Below are positions 38,367 through 48,539 of a DNA stretch of 64,000 nucleotides, in pieces (position 1 is the stretch's first letter; the number at the start of each line of letters is the position of its first letter). Source of the DNA: Oscillatoria acuminata PCC 6304 (lineage in GTDB: Bacteria; Cyanobacteriota; Cyanobacteriia; Cyanobacteriales; Laspinemataceae); the NCBI RefSeq assembly GCF_000317105.1, contig NC_019693.1, forward strand, positions 4,403,227-4,467,226, written 5' to 3'. A program made the translations under genes and the position numbers. The notes under the pieces are model-generated. The model searched no databases, was not told where the DNA came from, and saw only the letters and a list, made by a program, of their open reading frames with translations.

Positions 38367-40401
38367 CTTACGGTTCGCTCATTTTTAAAAAAGTAAAAAA
38401 GATGGCAATTTAATCCTTTCCTTATGAGGAGAAAACAAAAGAGCGTTCGTTCAAAATGGCACCGGAGTTAAAGGGAGAAAGACTTGTATTAAAAACGAAA
38501 GATGGAGTTGACCCTATTTAGTGTAAACTTACGGATTATTGTAACATCAGGACTCCTCAAGAGCCTGGGTATTGTAGCTCAACCCTTTGTAATATAAGTA
38601 GTACATCCGGATGAACAACAACGAAGAATTCAACGCCGAAAGAGTAGATGACATACCTGTATTACTAGCAATGTTGGAGCGGGTGGGAATCCAAAAGCTA
38701 CTAGACAAACACTTCATTACTCATGGGAACTGGCAAGGAATAAGCCTGGGATGGGTAGCGGTAGTATGGTTGAGTTACATTTTATCACAAGGAGACCATC
38801 GATTAAGCCACGTTCAGTCCTGGGTAGAAAATCGGGTAGAGACCTTAAGTATTTCTACCGGGACTGCTATTAGAGCCTTAGATTTCAGTGATGACCGATT
38901 ACAAGCTGAATTGCGATACCTAAGTGACACCTCGCGTTGGGAAAAGTTTGAGCAAGAACTGGGGGGCAATCTCCTACAAGTGTATGACTTAAACGCCGAT
39001 AGAGTCCGCCTAGATACGACAAGCGCATCTTCATACTGTGGCGTGAATGAACAAGGATTATTTCAATACGGCTACAGTAAAGATCATCGACCCGATTTAG
39101 CTCAAATTAAAGTGATGATGGCCACCCTAGACCCCTTGGGAATGCCAGTGGCCACGGACATAGTAGCGGGAAATAAAGCCGACGACCCTTTATATTGTCC
39201 GGCTATTACCCGAGTCAGAGAGACCCTGAAAAAAACTGGACTATTGTATGTCGGTGACAGTAAGATGGGGGCAATACAAACCCGACGGTTTATTCATGAA
39301 CAGGGAGATTATTATCTAGTTCCCTTGAGTGCCACTCAAATGAAGGAATCCGTTCTCACCAGTTATTTAATGGAGCGAGAACAGACGGAACAAGAATTAA
39401 CAGCGGTTTATAGAGATTTAGACTCCGGTGATCCGACTAAAATAGCGGAAGCCTTTGAAATAGAAGTCGAGCAGATGGCGGAGTTTGAAGAAAAAAAAAT
39501 AACGTGGAAAGAGCGATATCTAGTTGTCAGGTCAATCAAGATGGCTGAGGCTGACCAAAAATCGTTAAAAGAGCGAGTCCAACAAGCTCAACTAGAACTG
39601 GCGCAATTAAATCAACCCAGAAAAGGCAAAAAACGGCTGACTGGATTAAGCGCTTACCAGAACGAAGTCGAAAGAATAATCGAAAAATATCAGGTAGAGG
39701 GATTGTTAAATGTTGAGTATGCCATAGAGAGAAAAATCCGTCAACGAAGGGCGTACCAAGGTCAACCGGCTCAAATCATTAAAGAAGATTTAGTCACTTT
39801 AAGTGTCCAGGTATCTGAAGGGGCTTTAACCGAAAAACTCAACAGGTGTTCTTGGAGAGTTTATGCTACTAATTCACCGACGGAACAGTTATCGGTGACT
39901 GATGGAGTTTTAGCTTATCGGGATGAATATTTAGTTGAAAAAGGGTTCTCACGGTTGAAAGGATTCCCTTTATCTTTGACTCCGATGTATTTACAGCGAA
40001 CCGACCATATTACCGGACTCATCCGATTGCTGTCTATAGGATTGCGCCTCTTAACACTTTTAGAATTTGAGATGCGCCGAAGTTTGAGCAAAAATGATGA
40101 AAAAATTTCCGGAATTTACCCCGGCAACCCCAAACGGAAAACGGAGCGACCTAGTTCCGAACTCTTGTTGGCAGCCTTTAAAGAAATTACTTTAGTTTCG
40201 GTTCCACTAGCTGTCGGAGGTAATCGCTATCTTACCAAATTTTCTCCGGTTCACCACCAAATTTTAATTCGTCTCAATATTCCACTCAAGATTTATACGA
40301 ACTTGGCCGATGATGAGGGGCCACCCTCTTCCACTTCTAGTGAGCCTTCTCTTATCGTTTCCCATCTCAGGGAGTAGGCTCAAAAATGAGCGAACTGTAA
40401 G
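38367..40401 (+). mobile_element. IS1634-family insertion sequence with target duplication
   Basis: Terminal inverted repeats lie at 38367-38386 and 40382-40401 (CTTACGGTTCGCTCATTTTT; one mismatch in 20). The 6-bp direct repeat TTATCT flanks both sides (38361-38366 and 40402-40407). The element is about 2.03 kb and encodes one transposase. Intact ends and duplication suggest a recent insertion into wzx. Confidence 0.9.
38611..40377 (+). CDS. IS1634-family transposase (DDE, IS4 superfamily)
   Basis: The 588-residue transposase has a first acidic residue in RVRLDTTSASSY, a second in LYVGDSKMG and the E-x6-K motif in VEKGFSRLKG, all intact. The N-terminal MLERVGIQKLLDKHF is typical of IS1634. 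Amino acids 260-400 hold a helical insertion. The stop is about five bases before the right inverted repeat. Nothing suggests inactivation. Confidence 0.95.
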   Translation: MNNNEEFNAERVDDIPVLLAMLERVGIQKLLDKHFITHGNWQGISLGWVAVVWLSYILSQGDHRLSHVQSWVENRVETLSISTGTAIRALDFSDDRLQAELRYLSDTSRWEKFEQELGGNLLQVYDLNADRVRLDTTSASSYCGVNEQGLFQYGYSKDHRPDLAQIKVMMATLDPLGMPVATDIVAGNKADDPLYCPAITRVRETLKKTGLLYVGDSKMGAIQTRRFIHEQGDYYLVPLSATQMKESVLTSYLMEREQTEQELTAVYRDLDSGDPTKIAEAFEIEVEQMAEFEEKKITWKERYLVVRSIKMAEADQKSLKERVQQAQLELAQLNQPRKGKKRLTGLSAYQNEVERIIEKYQVEGLLNVEYAIERKIRQRRAYQGQPAQIIKEDLVTLSVQVSEGALTEKLNRCSWRVYATNSPTEQLSVTDGVLAYRDEYLVEKGFSRLKGFPLSLTPMYLQRTDHITGLIRLLSIGLRLLTLLEFEMRRSLSKNDEKISGIYPGNPKRKTERPSSELLLAAFKEITLVSVPLAVGGNRYLTKFSPVHHQILIRLNIPLKIYTNLADDEGPPSSTSSEPSLIVSHLRE

Positions 40402-40804
40402 TTATCTGGGTCAGGTCTGGAATGCGTTGAGGGGGCTGGCTTTCCTCCCCTTATATATTTATTACATTGGCATTGAGTCGTATGGGTTAATTGGCTTATT
40501 TGGAGTGATAACTGCTTCGTTGAGTCTCTTGGATATGGGGATGACCCCAACCCTCAGCCGAGAAATGGCCCGTTTTACGGGAGGTGAACATACTCCTGAT
40601 CTCTGCTATGGTTGTTGCAGGTATCTTTCATTGGCTCTTACCCAACCCAGTAGGCTGGCTTCCTCAACCACGAACGTGAGCCTTAGCTTCTCTTTCCACA
40701 TTTTTTGCAGCAATCTTGAGTGCGAATAGAGTCCGGGAACAGGCAAAGGTGATTTTTATCAGATCGTTAAATACTTTAACCTCCAATCTTATACGAGGAC
40801 AACT

Positions 40805-41674
40805 ATGAGTACGCCAAAGGTGAGTATCGGTATGCCAGTTTACAACGGTGCACGTTTCCTCCGAGAAGCACTAGATTCGCTGTTAGCACAAACTTTTACT
40901 GATTTTGAACTGATTATTTCTGACAATGCTTCAACTGATGATACCGAAATAATTTGTCATAAATATGCAAGCCAAGATGCCCGAATTTATTATATACAGC
41001 AACCTAAAAATATAGGAGCTACTGCAAATTTTCAATTCGTTTTAGAGCAAGCTAGGGGTGAATATTTTATGTGGTTTGCTTGTGATGATTTATGTGATCC
41101 TGAATTTATTGTAGAATTAATTACATTTCTTGAAAAACATTCTTTTTTAGTTGGATGTATGAGCGATGTAACAATTTTAGATGAGCAATATCGTACAACT
41201 CGTATTGAGAATTTACAAGGCTTATCCTTAGAAAATAATTGGGAGCAAATAAGATATTCTCTATTTACAATTCCTCCTCGAAATAGTTATTTTACTATAT
41301 ATGGTCTTTATAAAACTCAAGTCATTAAACAAGTTGGTATTAATTGGATCGGAGGATGGAAAGGACTGTTACTTGATTGTGAAAGATGCTTTCTGGCTAA
41401 AGTTGCTACATTTGGCAGGATTGCTGCTATTCCTAAGACCCTCAAATACTACAGATGCCATAACTCATCCCTTTCAAGTAGACAATTAAATAATGTAGGG
41501 AAATTAGACATGGTTTTGCTAAGAGTAAGTATTAGAATAAAACTTTTGAAGATTGTCTTATTTTCTGAGTTTTTATTTCAAGACAGAATGATCTTGCTCT
41601 GGGGAGTGACTACTTCTTACATAAAATTACGATTCATGCGCTTCATTAAAAATAATGTTAAATATAGCAATTAA
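40805..41674 (+). CDS. Family 2 glycosyltransferase
   Basis: The 289-residue protein begins STPKVSIGMPVYNGARFLREALDSLLAQTFTDFELII, the usual GT2 start. ASTDD and the metal-binding ACDD (near residue 97) follow. It transfers a sugar from a nucleotide donor in the cytosol at the inner membrane. A+T content is high. It lies just after the broken wzx. Donor and acceptor are not predictable. Confidence 0.9.
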   Translation: MSTPKVSIGMPVYNGARFLREALDSLLAQTFTDFELIISDNASTDDTEIICHKYASQDARIYYIQQPKNIGATANFQFVLEQARGEYFMWFACDDLCDPEFIVELITFLEKHSFLVGCMSDVTILDEQYRTTRIENLQGLSLENNWEQIRYSLFTIPPRNSYFTIYGLYKTQVIKQVGINWIGGWKGLLLDCERCFLAKVATFGRIAAIPKTLKYYRCHNSSLSSRQLNNVGKLDMVLLRVSIRIKLLKIVLFSEFLFQDRMILLWGVTTSYIKLRFMRFIKNNVKYSN

Positions 41675-41759
41675 AACAACAAATTCAAGTGTTTAAAATT
41701 GACTATATTTAAAAATAAAGCGAGTTGATTTGATTAAAGTTATGAATTATTGTGAACTT

Positions 41760-42749
41760 ATGAATAAGCCATTTTTTAGTGTGGTGGTTCCTACTTACAA
41801 CCGAGCGAATCTGCTCGGAGATACTATTGAGAGTGTTCTGGCTCAAACATTTAAAGATTTTGAACTACTGGTGATTGATGACGGTTCAACGGATGATACC
41901 CACGAACTTATCAACTCGTTTTGTGATTCAACTAATATCCGTTACATTTACCAAGAAAATCAAGGTGTTGGAGCAGCTCGTAATACAGGAATTAAAAATG
42001 CACGGGGGGAATGGATCACCTTCCTTGATAGTGACGATCTCTGGCTACCCAATCACTTGCAATCTCACTATTACCTAATTAACTGTCGTGGATCGAAGGT
42101 GATTTGGAACCATTCTGGGTATATTTTTTTTAATGACAAAGGGAATCAGTTCCCTGGTTTTAATCGTCTTTTAAGTGGAGATGTTTTTGGTGAATTGGTG
42201 GGAAATGGTAACTTTATAAATATGAATACAATTAGCATTAAAAATAATATAGCTAAAAACTATTTATTTAATGAAAGTCGAGATCTTTCTCCCTCAGAAG
42301 ATTGGGAGTTATGGATTAGATTGGCAGCTTTTAACCAACTAAATTATATACCTCAAGTGACTTGTTTAACTAGAATGCACTCGGGACGCTCAGTTCAGAA
42401 CCTAGAAAAATTTAAGTGTGCTGTATCGAAGGCTGTAGAACTTTTGCTAAATAACGAACAAATTAGAGATCGGCTCGCCCCCTATAAAAAAGAATTGTTA
42501 GGCTATAGTTCTTTGTTACTGGCTATTATTTACTATCGGGAAGGAATGATGTCCGAGTCGCGATCGCAATTAGCTCAAGCAATTTCTCACAATCCTAAAC
42601 TAGCCGTTTCGTCAAAAGTGATGGAAATCTTTCTCAAGAGCTTACTGGGTAAAATAGTTTCAGCAAAGCTGCGATACCTTAATCAAGTTTTACAGTCACT
42701 TGTGATCAATCGTCGTTATTCACTTTCTGATCGCACCGATTCATTTTGA
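41760..42749 (+). CDS. Family 2 glycosyltransferase
   Basis: The start is set at MNKPFFSVVVPTYNRA because GT2 enzymes usually begin near this strand; in-frame ATG at 41742 and TTG at 41730 are alternatives. GT2 motifs LVIDDGSTDDT and LDSDDLW (near 100, DxD-like) are intact. The C-terminal 100 residues form a helical region (YREGMMSESRSQLAQAISHN) resembling a TPR-like tail. The stop overlaps a TTG of the next reading frame, but the next gene likely starts 24 bases on. Confidence 0.87.
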   Translation: MNKPFFSVVVPTYNRANLLGDTIESVLAQTFKDFELLVIDDGSTDDTHELINSFCDSTNIRYIYQENQGVGAARNTGIKNARGEWITFLDSDDLWLPNHLQSHYYLINCRGSKVIWNHSGYIFFNDKGNQFPGFNRLLSGDVFGELVGNGNFINMNTISIKNNIAKNYLFNESRDLSPSEDWELWIRLAAFNQLNYIPQVTCLTRMHSGRSVQNLEKFKCAVSKAVELLLNNEQIRDRLAPYKKELLGYSSLLLAIIYYREGMMSESRSQLAQAISHNPKLAVSSKVMEIFLKSLLGKIVSAKLRYLNQVLQSLVINRRYSLSDRTDSF

Positions 42750-42772
42750 TTAATTTAACCAGCCAGATAAAG

Positions 42773-43897
42773 ATGAAAAAGCTTGCATTTATCATTCGAT
42801 CGCTTGATCGCGGTGGTGCTGAGAGACAAGTTGTCACCCTAGCGAAGTATTTGCCGAAGTCGCAATATAAAATTTATGTTTTTTGCTACTACGCTGGGGG
42901 AAAATTAGAACGCGAATTGCAAGAGCATCAGGTCGAAATTATTGATTTAAAAAAAGGTGGGCGTTGGGATGTGATTGGCTTCTTTAGCAGACTCCTCTAT
43001 CAAATGCGACGCATAAATCCCGATATCGTACATGGATATATGGGGCCAAATTTACTAACCATTTTCTTAAAACCATTTTTACCTGCTACGCAAATGATTT
43101 GGGGCATCCGTACCTCTTACTTAGATTTCAGCCAGTACGATTGGTTCTGGCGGATGGAATTTAATTTGGAGTGCTGGTTGTCAAGATTTGCCGATCTAAT
43201 TATTGCGAATTCTTATGCTGGACAAGAACATCGGGTCGCTCATGGATTTCCCTCTGAACGGATGATGGTAATTCCTAATGGAATAGATCTAGAACGCTTT
43301 AAACCCGATCCGGAGGTAAGGATCCGCGTTCGTACTGAATGGGGAATAACTGAGAATACGATTCTCATTGGATTTGTCGCCCGATTAGATCCGATCAAGG
43401 ATCATCCAACGTTTTTACAAGCGGTGGATCTGCTTTGTCAAGAGCGACAGGATGTCTGTTTTGTTTGTGTCGGGGGTGGAGCTTACCCAGAATATGCTAA
43501 AACTCTGGAGCCTCTAGCGGAGCAGCTCGGTGTTGCCGCGAAGGTAATTTGGGCTGGCGAACATTCAGATATGTCCGCCGTTTACAATGCCCTGGATATT
43601 GCGACTTCCTCTTCTTACGGTGAGGGATTTCCCAATGCAGTAGCGGAAGCAATGGCCTGTGGAGTACCTTGCGTAGTGACAGATGTTGGGGATTCTGCCA
43701 AAATTGTCGCCGATACAGGTATCGTCGTACCGCAGAAAAATTCGGAGGCTTTAGCAAATGGATTGAAACAGTGTCTAACAATGGATACAAAAGAGATGGG
43801 TATTAGAGCGCGAGAGCGGATTGTGGAAAACTTCAGGGTTGAAAACTTAGTCAAAAGAACACAAGACGCACTTGAAAAATTACTTTTTCATGATTAA
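42773..43897 (+). CDS. Family 4 glycosyltransferase
   Basis: Start MKKLAFIIRSLDRGGAERQ at 42773 is preferred over an in-frame TTG nine codons earlier. The GT-B fold has an N-terminal acceptor half and a C-terminal donor half with VIPNGIDLERF, GFVARLDPIKDH and SSSYGEGFPNAVAEAMACG (E-x7-E). Length is 374 residues. Typical role is chain elongation of a lipid-linked glycan. The stretch is followed 71 bases later by the asparagine-synthase-like gene. Confidence 0.9.
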   Translation: MKKLAFIIRSLDRGGAERQVVTLAKYLPKSQYKIYVFCYYAGGKLERELQEHQVEIIDLKKGGRWDVIGFFSRLLYQMRRINPDIVHGYMGPNLLTIFLKPFLPATQMIWGIRTSYLDFSQYDWFWRMEFNLECWLSRFADLIIANSYAGQEHRVAHGFPSERMMVIPNGIDLERFKPDPEVRIRVRTEWGITENTILIGFVARLDPIKDHPTFLQAVDLLCQERQDVCFVCVGGGAYPEYAKTLEPLAEQLGVAAKVIWAGEHSDMSAVYNALDIATSSSYGEGFPNAVAEAMACGVPCVVTDVGDSAKIVADTGIVVPQKNSEALANGLKQCLTMDTKEMGIRARERIVENFRVENLVKRTQDALEKLLFHD

Positions 43898-43968
43898 TTT
43901 CTAAAGCCAAAGAATATTCATATCATGGCTGCTTTATTTATGTATGTGCCGTAGAATATAAAAAATAA

Positions 43969-45930
43969 ATGTGTGGAATTACAGGGTTTTGGGATATTTC
44001 CCGACAAAAAAATCCGGAAAGCTTAGAGGCGATCGCTCAGAGGATGTCATCCACTCTACTGCATCGCGGCCCAGATAGCGGCGGAACCTGGGTGGATGAA
44101 AATTGCGGAATTGCTTTAGGACATCGGCGATTGGCAATTGTCGATCTTTCGCCGGAGGGACATCAGCCAATGCTGTCAGCGAGTGGGCGCTATGCGATCG
44201 TTTTTAATGGCGAAATTTATAACTTCTTAGAACTACGTCGCGAACTGGAAAAGCTAGGGCATAAGTTTCGCGGGAGTTCGGACACGGAAGTGATGCTGGC
44301 GGCTTTTAGTCAGTGGGGTTTGCATTCAGCCGTTGAGCATTTTAACGGGATGTTTGCATTTGCCTTATGGGATCGACAAGAGCGATTGTTGCATTTAGGG
44401 CGCGATCGCTTGGGTGAAAAACCCCTCTACTACGGCTGGATGGGTCAAACGTTTCTCTTTGGTTCGGAATTAAAAGCCCTCAGAGCATATCCTCAATTTC
44501 AGGCAGAAATCAATCGCGATGCTTTAGCCCTGTATCTGCGACATAACTGCATTCCTGCCCCCTATTCTATCTATCAAGGCATTTATAAACTACCCCCGGC
44601 TTGTCTGTTCACGGTGTCTCCAACCGCAACGGCTTCTGAACCGATTCCTTATTGGTCTGCGAAATCTGTAGCAGAACAGGGAACGACTCACCCGTTTACC
44701 GGGTCGGACACAGAAGCGATCGCCCAACTGGATGCCTTGCTGCGAGATGCCGTCCGTTTAAGGATGATGGCGGATGTTCCTTTGGGAGCATTTCTCTCGG
44801 GAGGAATCGACTCTTCCACCATCGTTGCATTGATGCAAGCGCAGAGTAGTCACCGCGTCAAAACCTTTACGATTGGGTTTTACGAAGCTAGTTACAACGA
44901 AGCGAAATACGCCAAAGCTATCGCGCAACATCTCGGAACGGATCATACTGAACTGTATCTCACACCAGAAGATGCGATCGGAGTCATTCCCAAACTGCCG
45001 ACCCTCTATGATGAACCGTTTGCCGATTCTTCGCAAATTCCCACTTTCCTAGTCTCTCAACTTACTCGCCAACAAGTCACAGTCAGCCTTTCTGGGGATG
45101 CTGGAGATGAACTCTTTGGCGGATATAACCGCTATTGCTGGGTTAGCAATCTTTGGCAAAAAATGGGATGGATTCCGCAAGACTTCCGAAAAACTGCTGG
45201 TGATATTTTAACCCGTTTATCTCCCGATAGTTGGGATCGGGTCTTTACCTCCTTTGACCCATTGCTCCCTAGTCAACTCAAACAAGCAACCCCAGGGGAC
45301 AAAATACATAAATTGGCTGCTGTTTTGGCTGTTCCGAACGAGGAAGCGATGTATCGGCATTTGGTTTCTCATTGCAAAGACCCAGAATCTTTGGCGATCG
45401 GGAGTTCAGAACCTCTAACCGCTTTAACCAATGACCAAGGAAAACGGGAATTGTCAGATTTTACTCAGCTCATGATGTACCTAGATCTGATTACCTATCT
45501 GCCCGATGATATCTTAGTAAAAGTAGATCGGGCCAGCATGGGGGTCAGTTTAGAGTCGCGAATTCCTTTATTAGATCATCGGGTTGTAGAATTTGCTTGG
45601 CGTTTGCCATTATCGCTAAAAATCCACAAGGGTCAAGGTAAGTGGTTGTTGCGGCAGGTTTTATCTCAGTATGTGCCTAACTCACTAATGGAACGTCCCA
45701 AGATGGGCTTTGCAATTCCCATTGACCAATGGCTGCAAGGATCCTTACGAGATTGGGCAGAAGCCTTGCTGGATGAATCTCGATTGCAGCAAGAAGGTTT
45801 TTTCAACCCCCAGCCCATCCGGCACAAATGGCAAGAGCATTTAGCCGTACAACGAAATTGGCAATATTATCTATGGGATATTTTAATGTTCCAATCTTGG
45901 TTAGAAGCGAGTAAAACCGATCCCCGTTAG
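43969..45930 (+). CDS. asnB: Asparagine synthase (glutamine-hydrolysing)
   Basis: The 653-residue protein has the catalytic Cys2 (MCGITGFW), an N-terminal glutaminase domain with HRRLAIVDLSPEGHQP and YNFLELRREL, and a C-terminal synthetase domain with the ATP-binding SGGIDSS. Such AsnB-like enzymes are frequent in polysaccharide loci, where they may amidate uronic acids, but a housekeeping asparagine synthetase is equally possible. The ribosome site AGGAGG of the next gene overlaps its stop, so the two are one transcript. Confidence 0.93.
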   Translation: MCGITGFWDISRQKNPESLEAIAQRMSSTLLHRGPDSGGTWVDENCGIALGHRRLAIVDLSPEGHQPMLSASGRYAIVFNGEIYNFLELRRELEKLGHKFRGSSDTEVMLAAFSQWGLHSAVEHFNGMFAFALWDRQERLLHLGRDRLGEKPLYYGWMGQTFLFGSELKALRAYPQFQAEINRDALALYLRHNCIPAPYSIYQGIYKLPPACLFTVSPTATASEPIPYWSAKSVAEQGTTHPFTGSDTEAIAQLDALLRDAVRLRMMADVPLGAFLSGGIDSSTIVALMQAQSSHRVKTFTIGFYEASYNEAKYAKAIAQHLGTDHTELYLTPEDAIGVIPKLPTLYDEPFADSSQIPTFLVSQLTRQQVTVSLSGDAGDELFGGYNRYCWVSNLWQKMGWIPQDFRKTAGDILTRLSPDSWDRVFTSFDPLLPSQLKQATPGDKIHKLAAVLAVPNEEAMYRHLVSHCKDPESLAIGSSEPLTALTNDQGKRELSDFTQLMMYLDLITYLPDDILVKVDRASMGVSLESRIPLLDHRVVEFAWRLPLSLKIHKGQGKWLLRQVLSQYVPNSLMERPKMGFAIPIDQWLQGSLRDWAEALLDESRLQQEGFFNPQPIRHKWQEHLAVQRNWQYYLWDILMFQSWLEASKTDPR

Positions 45931-45938
45931 GAGGAGAA

Positions 45939-47288
45939 ATGCACTTGAGAAACCTACCCGATTCCCCCTTAAAACTGTTATTATTTATACCTGTTCTTGT
46001 CATTGCCTTTGTGTTAGGCATGGTATATAGTGATTTTTTAAATTTAGTGCCTACTTGGGGTCATTACATTTTAGCTGTAGTTCCAGACAATGATATGTTA
46101 AGGGACTACAGTATTGGCATGATGTGGGCTATAGCCCTGGGTTTCAGTATCCTACTATGGCCTGTACCAGAATTAGATAAACGCTGCTTACTCTGGTTGT
46201 GGTTAGCCAAATGCGCTGTCACATTGGGTTTTATGCTGATTTATGAAAATGGCTTTGGGATTTTAGATGCCTATGGCTATTTTGCCGCATCACTTCGCGA
46301 TGAATTTCCCTGGCAACAAGTCAGTATAGGCGGGTCTGGAACCGCTAATATAGCGGCGATCGCTTGGTTCCATAACCAGATATTCCCAGCTTCATATCAT
46401 GCGTTAAAAGTCAGTTTCTCCATGATTGGCTTATTAGGAATTTATTTATTTTATCGGTTTTTAATTTTACTCACGAATTCTCCAAACCCAAAATGGTTGT
46501 ATTTGCTCGGCCTTTATCCCTCTATTTTGTTTTGGTCTTCAATTTTAGGAAAAGATCCACTTGTATTCTTGGGGATATCTATATACTGTTACGGAGTTTT
46601 AAAATGGTACAAATCTCAAAACTATAGTTATATAGTTTTGGCCATTGCCGGAGTCTTGCTTGCCATTTTTATCCGAATTTGGCTAGGAGTCATTTTATTA
46701 TTTCCTTTAGTCGTTTTTGCCGTGGTATCCACCCGGAGTTTTATTGCTCGATTAGTCATGGCTGGATTAACGGTGGCATTATTTCTCGTGATGGTTAATC
46801 AGTTTAGTTCCTACTTTGCTGTAGAAAGTGTGGAGGAGATGGTTTCTACTGTGGATACCTTAGCTCAAGGACAAGCAACGGGTGGTTCTGCTCAAGATAT
46901 ACCCAGATTTTTCAATGTTCGTGACATGATAACATTTTTTCCAATCGCTCTATTTACCACCTTGTTCCGTCCTCTGCCCGGTGAATTGATGACTCCTTTC
47001 GGTTTATTAGCTGGAATAGAAAATTTTCTCCTGCTTATTTATTTTGTAGCTGCTATTCGGCGAACTCAATGGCAAACCTGGCGCGAAACCCCAGTCATGT
47101 GGATTGTTCTCCTAATTTTAACCTGGGCTAGTCTATACGGGTTTTTCTCATCCTCAAATTTAGGAGCCGCTGTTCGTTTCAAGTTGCAAATATTGCCTGT
47201 ATTACTGTCTTTGGTAATCTATTTGAGGGTTGTATCAGAACGGCATAAAATTGCAAAGTCAAATCAGTATGTTAGAGACTTCCTGTAG
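45939..47288 (+). CDS. Polytopic membrane protein, Wzy-like polymerase candidate
   Basis: This 449-residue protein has about ten hydrophobic helices (for example LLLFIPVLVIAFVLGMVY and FFPIALFTTLFRPLPGELM) and an LGLYPSILFWSSILGKDP segment. No transporter or named glycosyltransferase motif is seen. The size and place in the locus suit an O-antigen polymerase (Wzy) or related enzyme, but such proteins have little sequence conservation. A perfect GGAGG precedes the ATG. Confidence 0.65.
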   Translation: MHLRNLPDSPLKLLLFIPVLVIAFVLGMVYSDFLNLVPTWGHYILAVVPDNDMLRDYSIGMMWAIALGFSILLWPVPELDKRCLLWLWLAKCAVTLGFMLIYENGFGILDAYGYFAASLRDEFPWQQVSIGGSGTANIAAIAWFHNQIFPASYHALKVSFSMIGLLGIYLFYRFLILLTNSPNPKWLYLLGLYPSILFWSSILGKDPLVFLGISIYCYGVLKWYKSQNYSYIVLAIAGVLLAIFIRIWLGVILLFPLVVFAVVSTRSFIARLVMAGLTVALFLVMVNQFSSYFAVESVEEMVSTVDTLAQGQATGGSAQDIPRFFNVRDMITFFPIALFTTLFRPLPGELMTPFGLLAGIENFLLLIYFVAAIRRTQWQTWRETPVMWIVLLILTWASLYGFFSSSNLGAAVRFKLQILPVLLSLVIYLRVVSERHKIAKSNQYVRDFL

Positions 47289-47312
47289 ATCCTGACTGAA
47301 TGAGGTTAGAGA

Positions 47313-48452
47313 ATGGCCCCCCTTGAATATAAAATTCTTCACATCCAAAAAGTTGCTGGCATTGCGGGATCTGAAAATCATTTATTAACTTTGCTACCTA
47401 AACTCTGTGAATATGGCTACCAGCCAACAATGCTCGTGCTGGCAGATAAAGAAGATCGTCCTGATCCTTTTATCGAACAAATGCGGTCAAGAGGAATTCG
47501 CACGGATATTCTGTTGATGCGTGATGATGCCGATCCACTCTTGATTCTGCCTTTGGTTCGATATCTTCGACGAAATTGTTTTGATTTAATTCACACTCAC
47601 CTCTTTCATGCCGATATTTATGGAACTTTAACTGCCGGATTGGTAGGTATTAAACATCGCATTTCAACGCAACACGGATTTTCTCCTTGGCGCGAGCAAA
47701 GATTATATGGATTGCTTGATCGCATAGCAGCTTCACAGCAGCAGCAAATTATCACCGTATCCAAAGCGATCGGTGAATGGTTGGTACAGACTGAAAAAAT
47801 TCCGGCTGAAAAAATGCGGGTAATTCATAATTCAATTGATAGGGGAAAATTACAACCTATCCCTAAAAGTTTACAAGAATTAGTGAAACTGTCTAAACCT
47901 ATCATCGGTACAGTCAGCCGTCTGGTGCATCAAAAAGGCGTCCATATTCTACTTGATGCTTTTGCAAAATGTCTCGAACAACACCCAGATGCTTCATTAG
48001 TTATTGTTGGGAAAGGCCCTGATCTCACTCAATTAGAAGAACAAGCCAGGACTTTGGGAATTGTCGAAAATACTCATTTTCTTGGGTATCTCCAACAACC
48101 CAGGTTAAGTGCTGTTGTCTCAGAGTTTGATATCTTTGCTTTTCCTACTTTTGGCGAAGGATTTGGACTGGTTTTGCTAGAGGCAATGGCTGTTAGTAAA
48201 CCCGTAGTCGCTTCCAATGTCATGGCAATTCCTGAAATCGTGATTGATGGACAAACGGGTTTACTGGTGCCACCGGACAACGCGGATGCTTTAGCACAAG
48301 GATTGCTGAAACTGATAGAAAACCCAATTTTATGCCAGCAATTTGGTTCCGCTGGGCGTCAAAGATTGGAACAAGACTTTACTGTAGATAGCATGGTACA
48401 AAAAACGATCGCAGTTTACGATGAAGTATTGGGGATTTCCCGAGTCACATGA
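47313..48452 (+). CDS. Family 4 glycosyltransferase
   Basis: The 379-residue GT-B enzyme has HTHLFHADIYGTLTAGL in the acceptor half. The donor half has MRVIHNSIDRGK, GTVSRLVHQKGVHIL and FPTFGEGFGLVLLEAMAV, with the E-x7-E pair intact. It lies 24 bases after the membrane protein. Function: addition of a sugar to the repeat unit; the donor is unknown. Confidence 0.9.
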   Translation: MAPLEYKILHIQKVAGIAGSENHLLTLLPKLCEYGYQPTMLVLADKEDRPDPFIEQMRSRGIRTDILLMRDDADPLLILPLVRYLRRNCFDLIHTHLFHADIYGTLTAGLVGIKHRISTQHGFSPWREQRLYGLLDRIAASQQQQIITVSKAIGEWLVQTEKIPAEKMRVIHNSIDRGKLQPIPKSLQELVKLSKPIIGTVSRLVHQKGVHILLDAFAKCLEQHPDASLVIVGKGPDLTQLEEQARTLGIVENTHFLGYLQQPRLSAVVSEFDIFAFPTFGEGFGLVLLEAMAVSKPVVASNVMAIPEIVIDGQTGLLVPPDNADALAQGLLKLIENPILCQQFGSAGRQRLEQDFTVDSMVQKTIAVYDEVLGISRVT

Positions 48453-48539
48453 AAAATATCGGGTGGGAACGAATCCAGTTTTATTTTCTATTGCTATCAG
48501 TTTTAATTTTAAGCTAACTTTAATGAATTGAAACTTACT

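Larger units (their letters stand above)
38335..40729 (+). pseudogene. wzx: Wzx-type oligosaccharide flippase, disrupted by IS and truncated
   Basis: The first codons (38335-38366, MLKRNLIANY) continue after the insertion sequence at 40408 as LGQVWNALRGLAFLPLYIYY. Joined, they give a normal flippase N-terminus up to about TLSREMARFTGGEHTPD (position 40600). After that the sequence no longer matches and shifts to another frame with a stop near 40680; only about 400 bases remain where a gene of at least 1.2 kb is expected. So the gene was first or later deleted internally as well as split. The frame running from 40310 through the IS end is an artefact. Confidence 0.85.

Noticed and set aside
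40310-40729. 139-codon frame across the right end of the insertion sequence
   Set aside because: The start lies inside the transposase gene; the only meaningful part is the wzx remnant from 40408.
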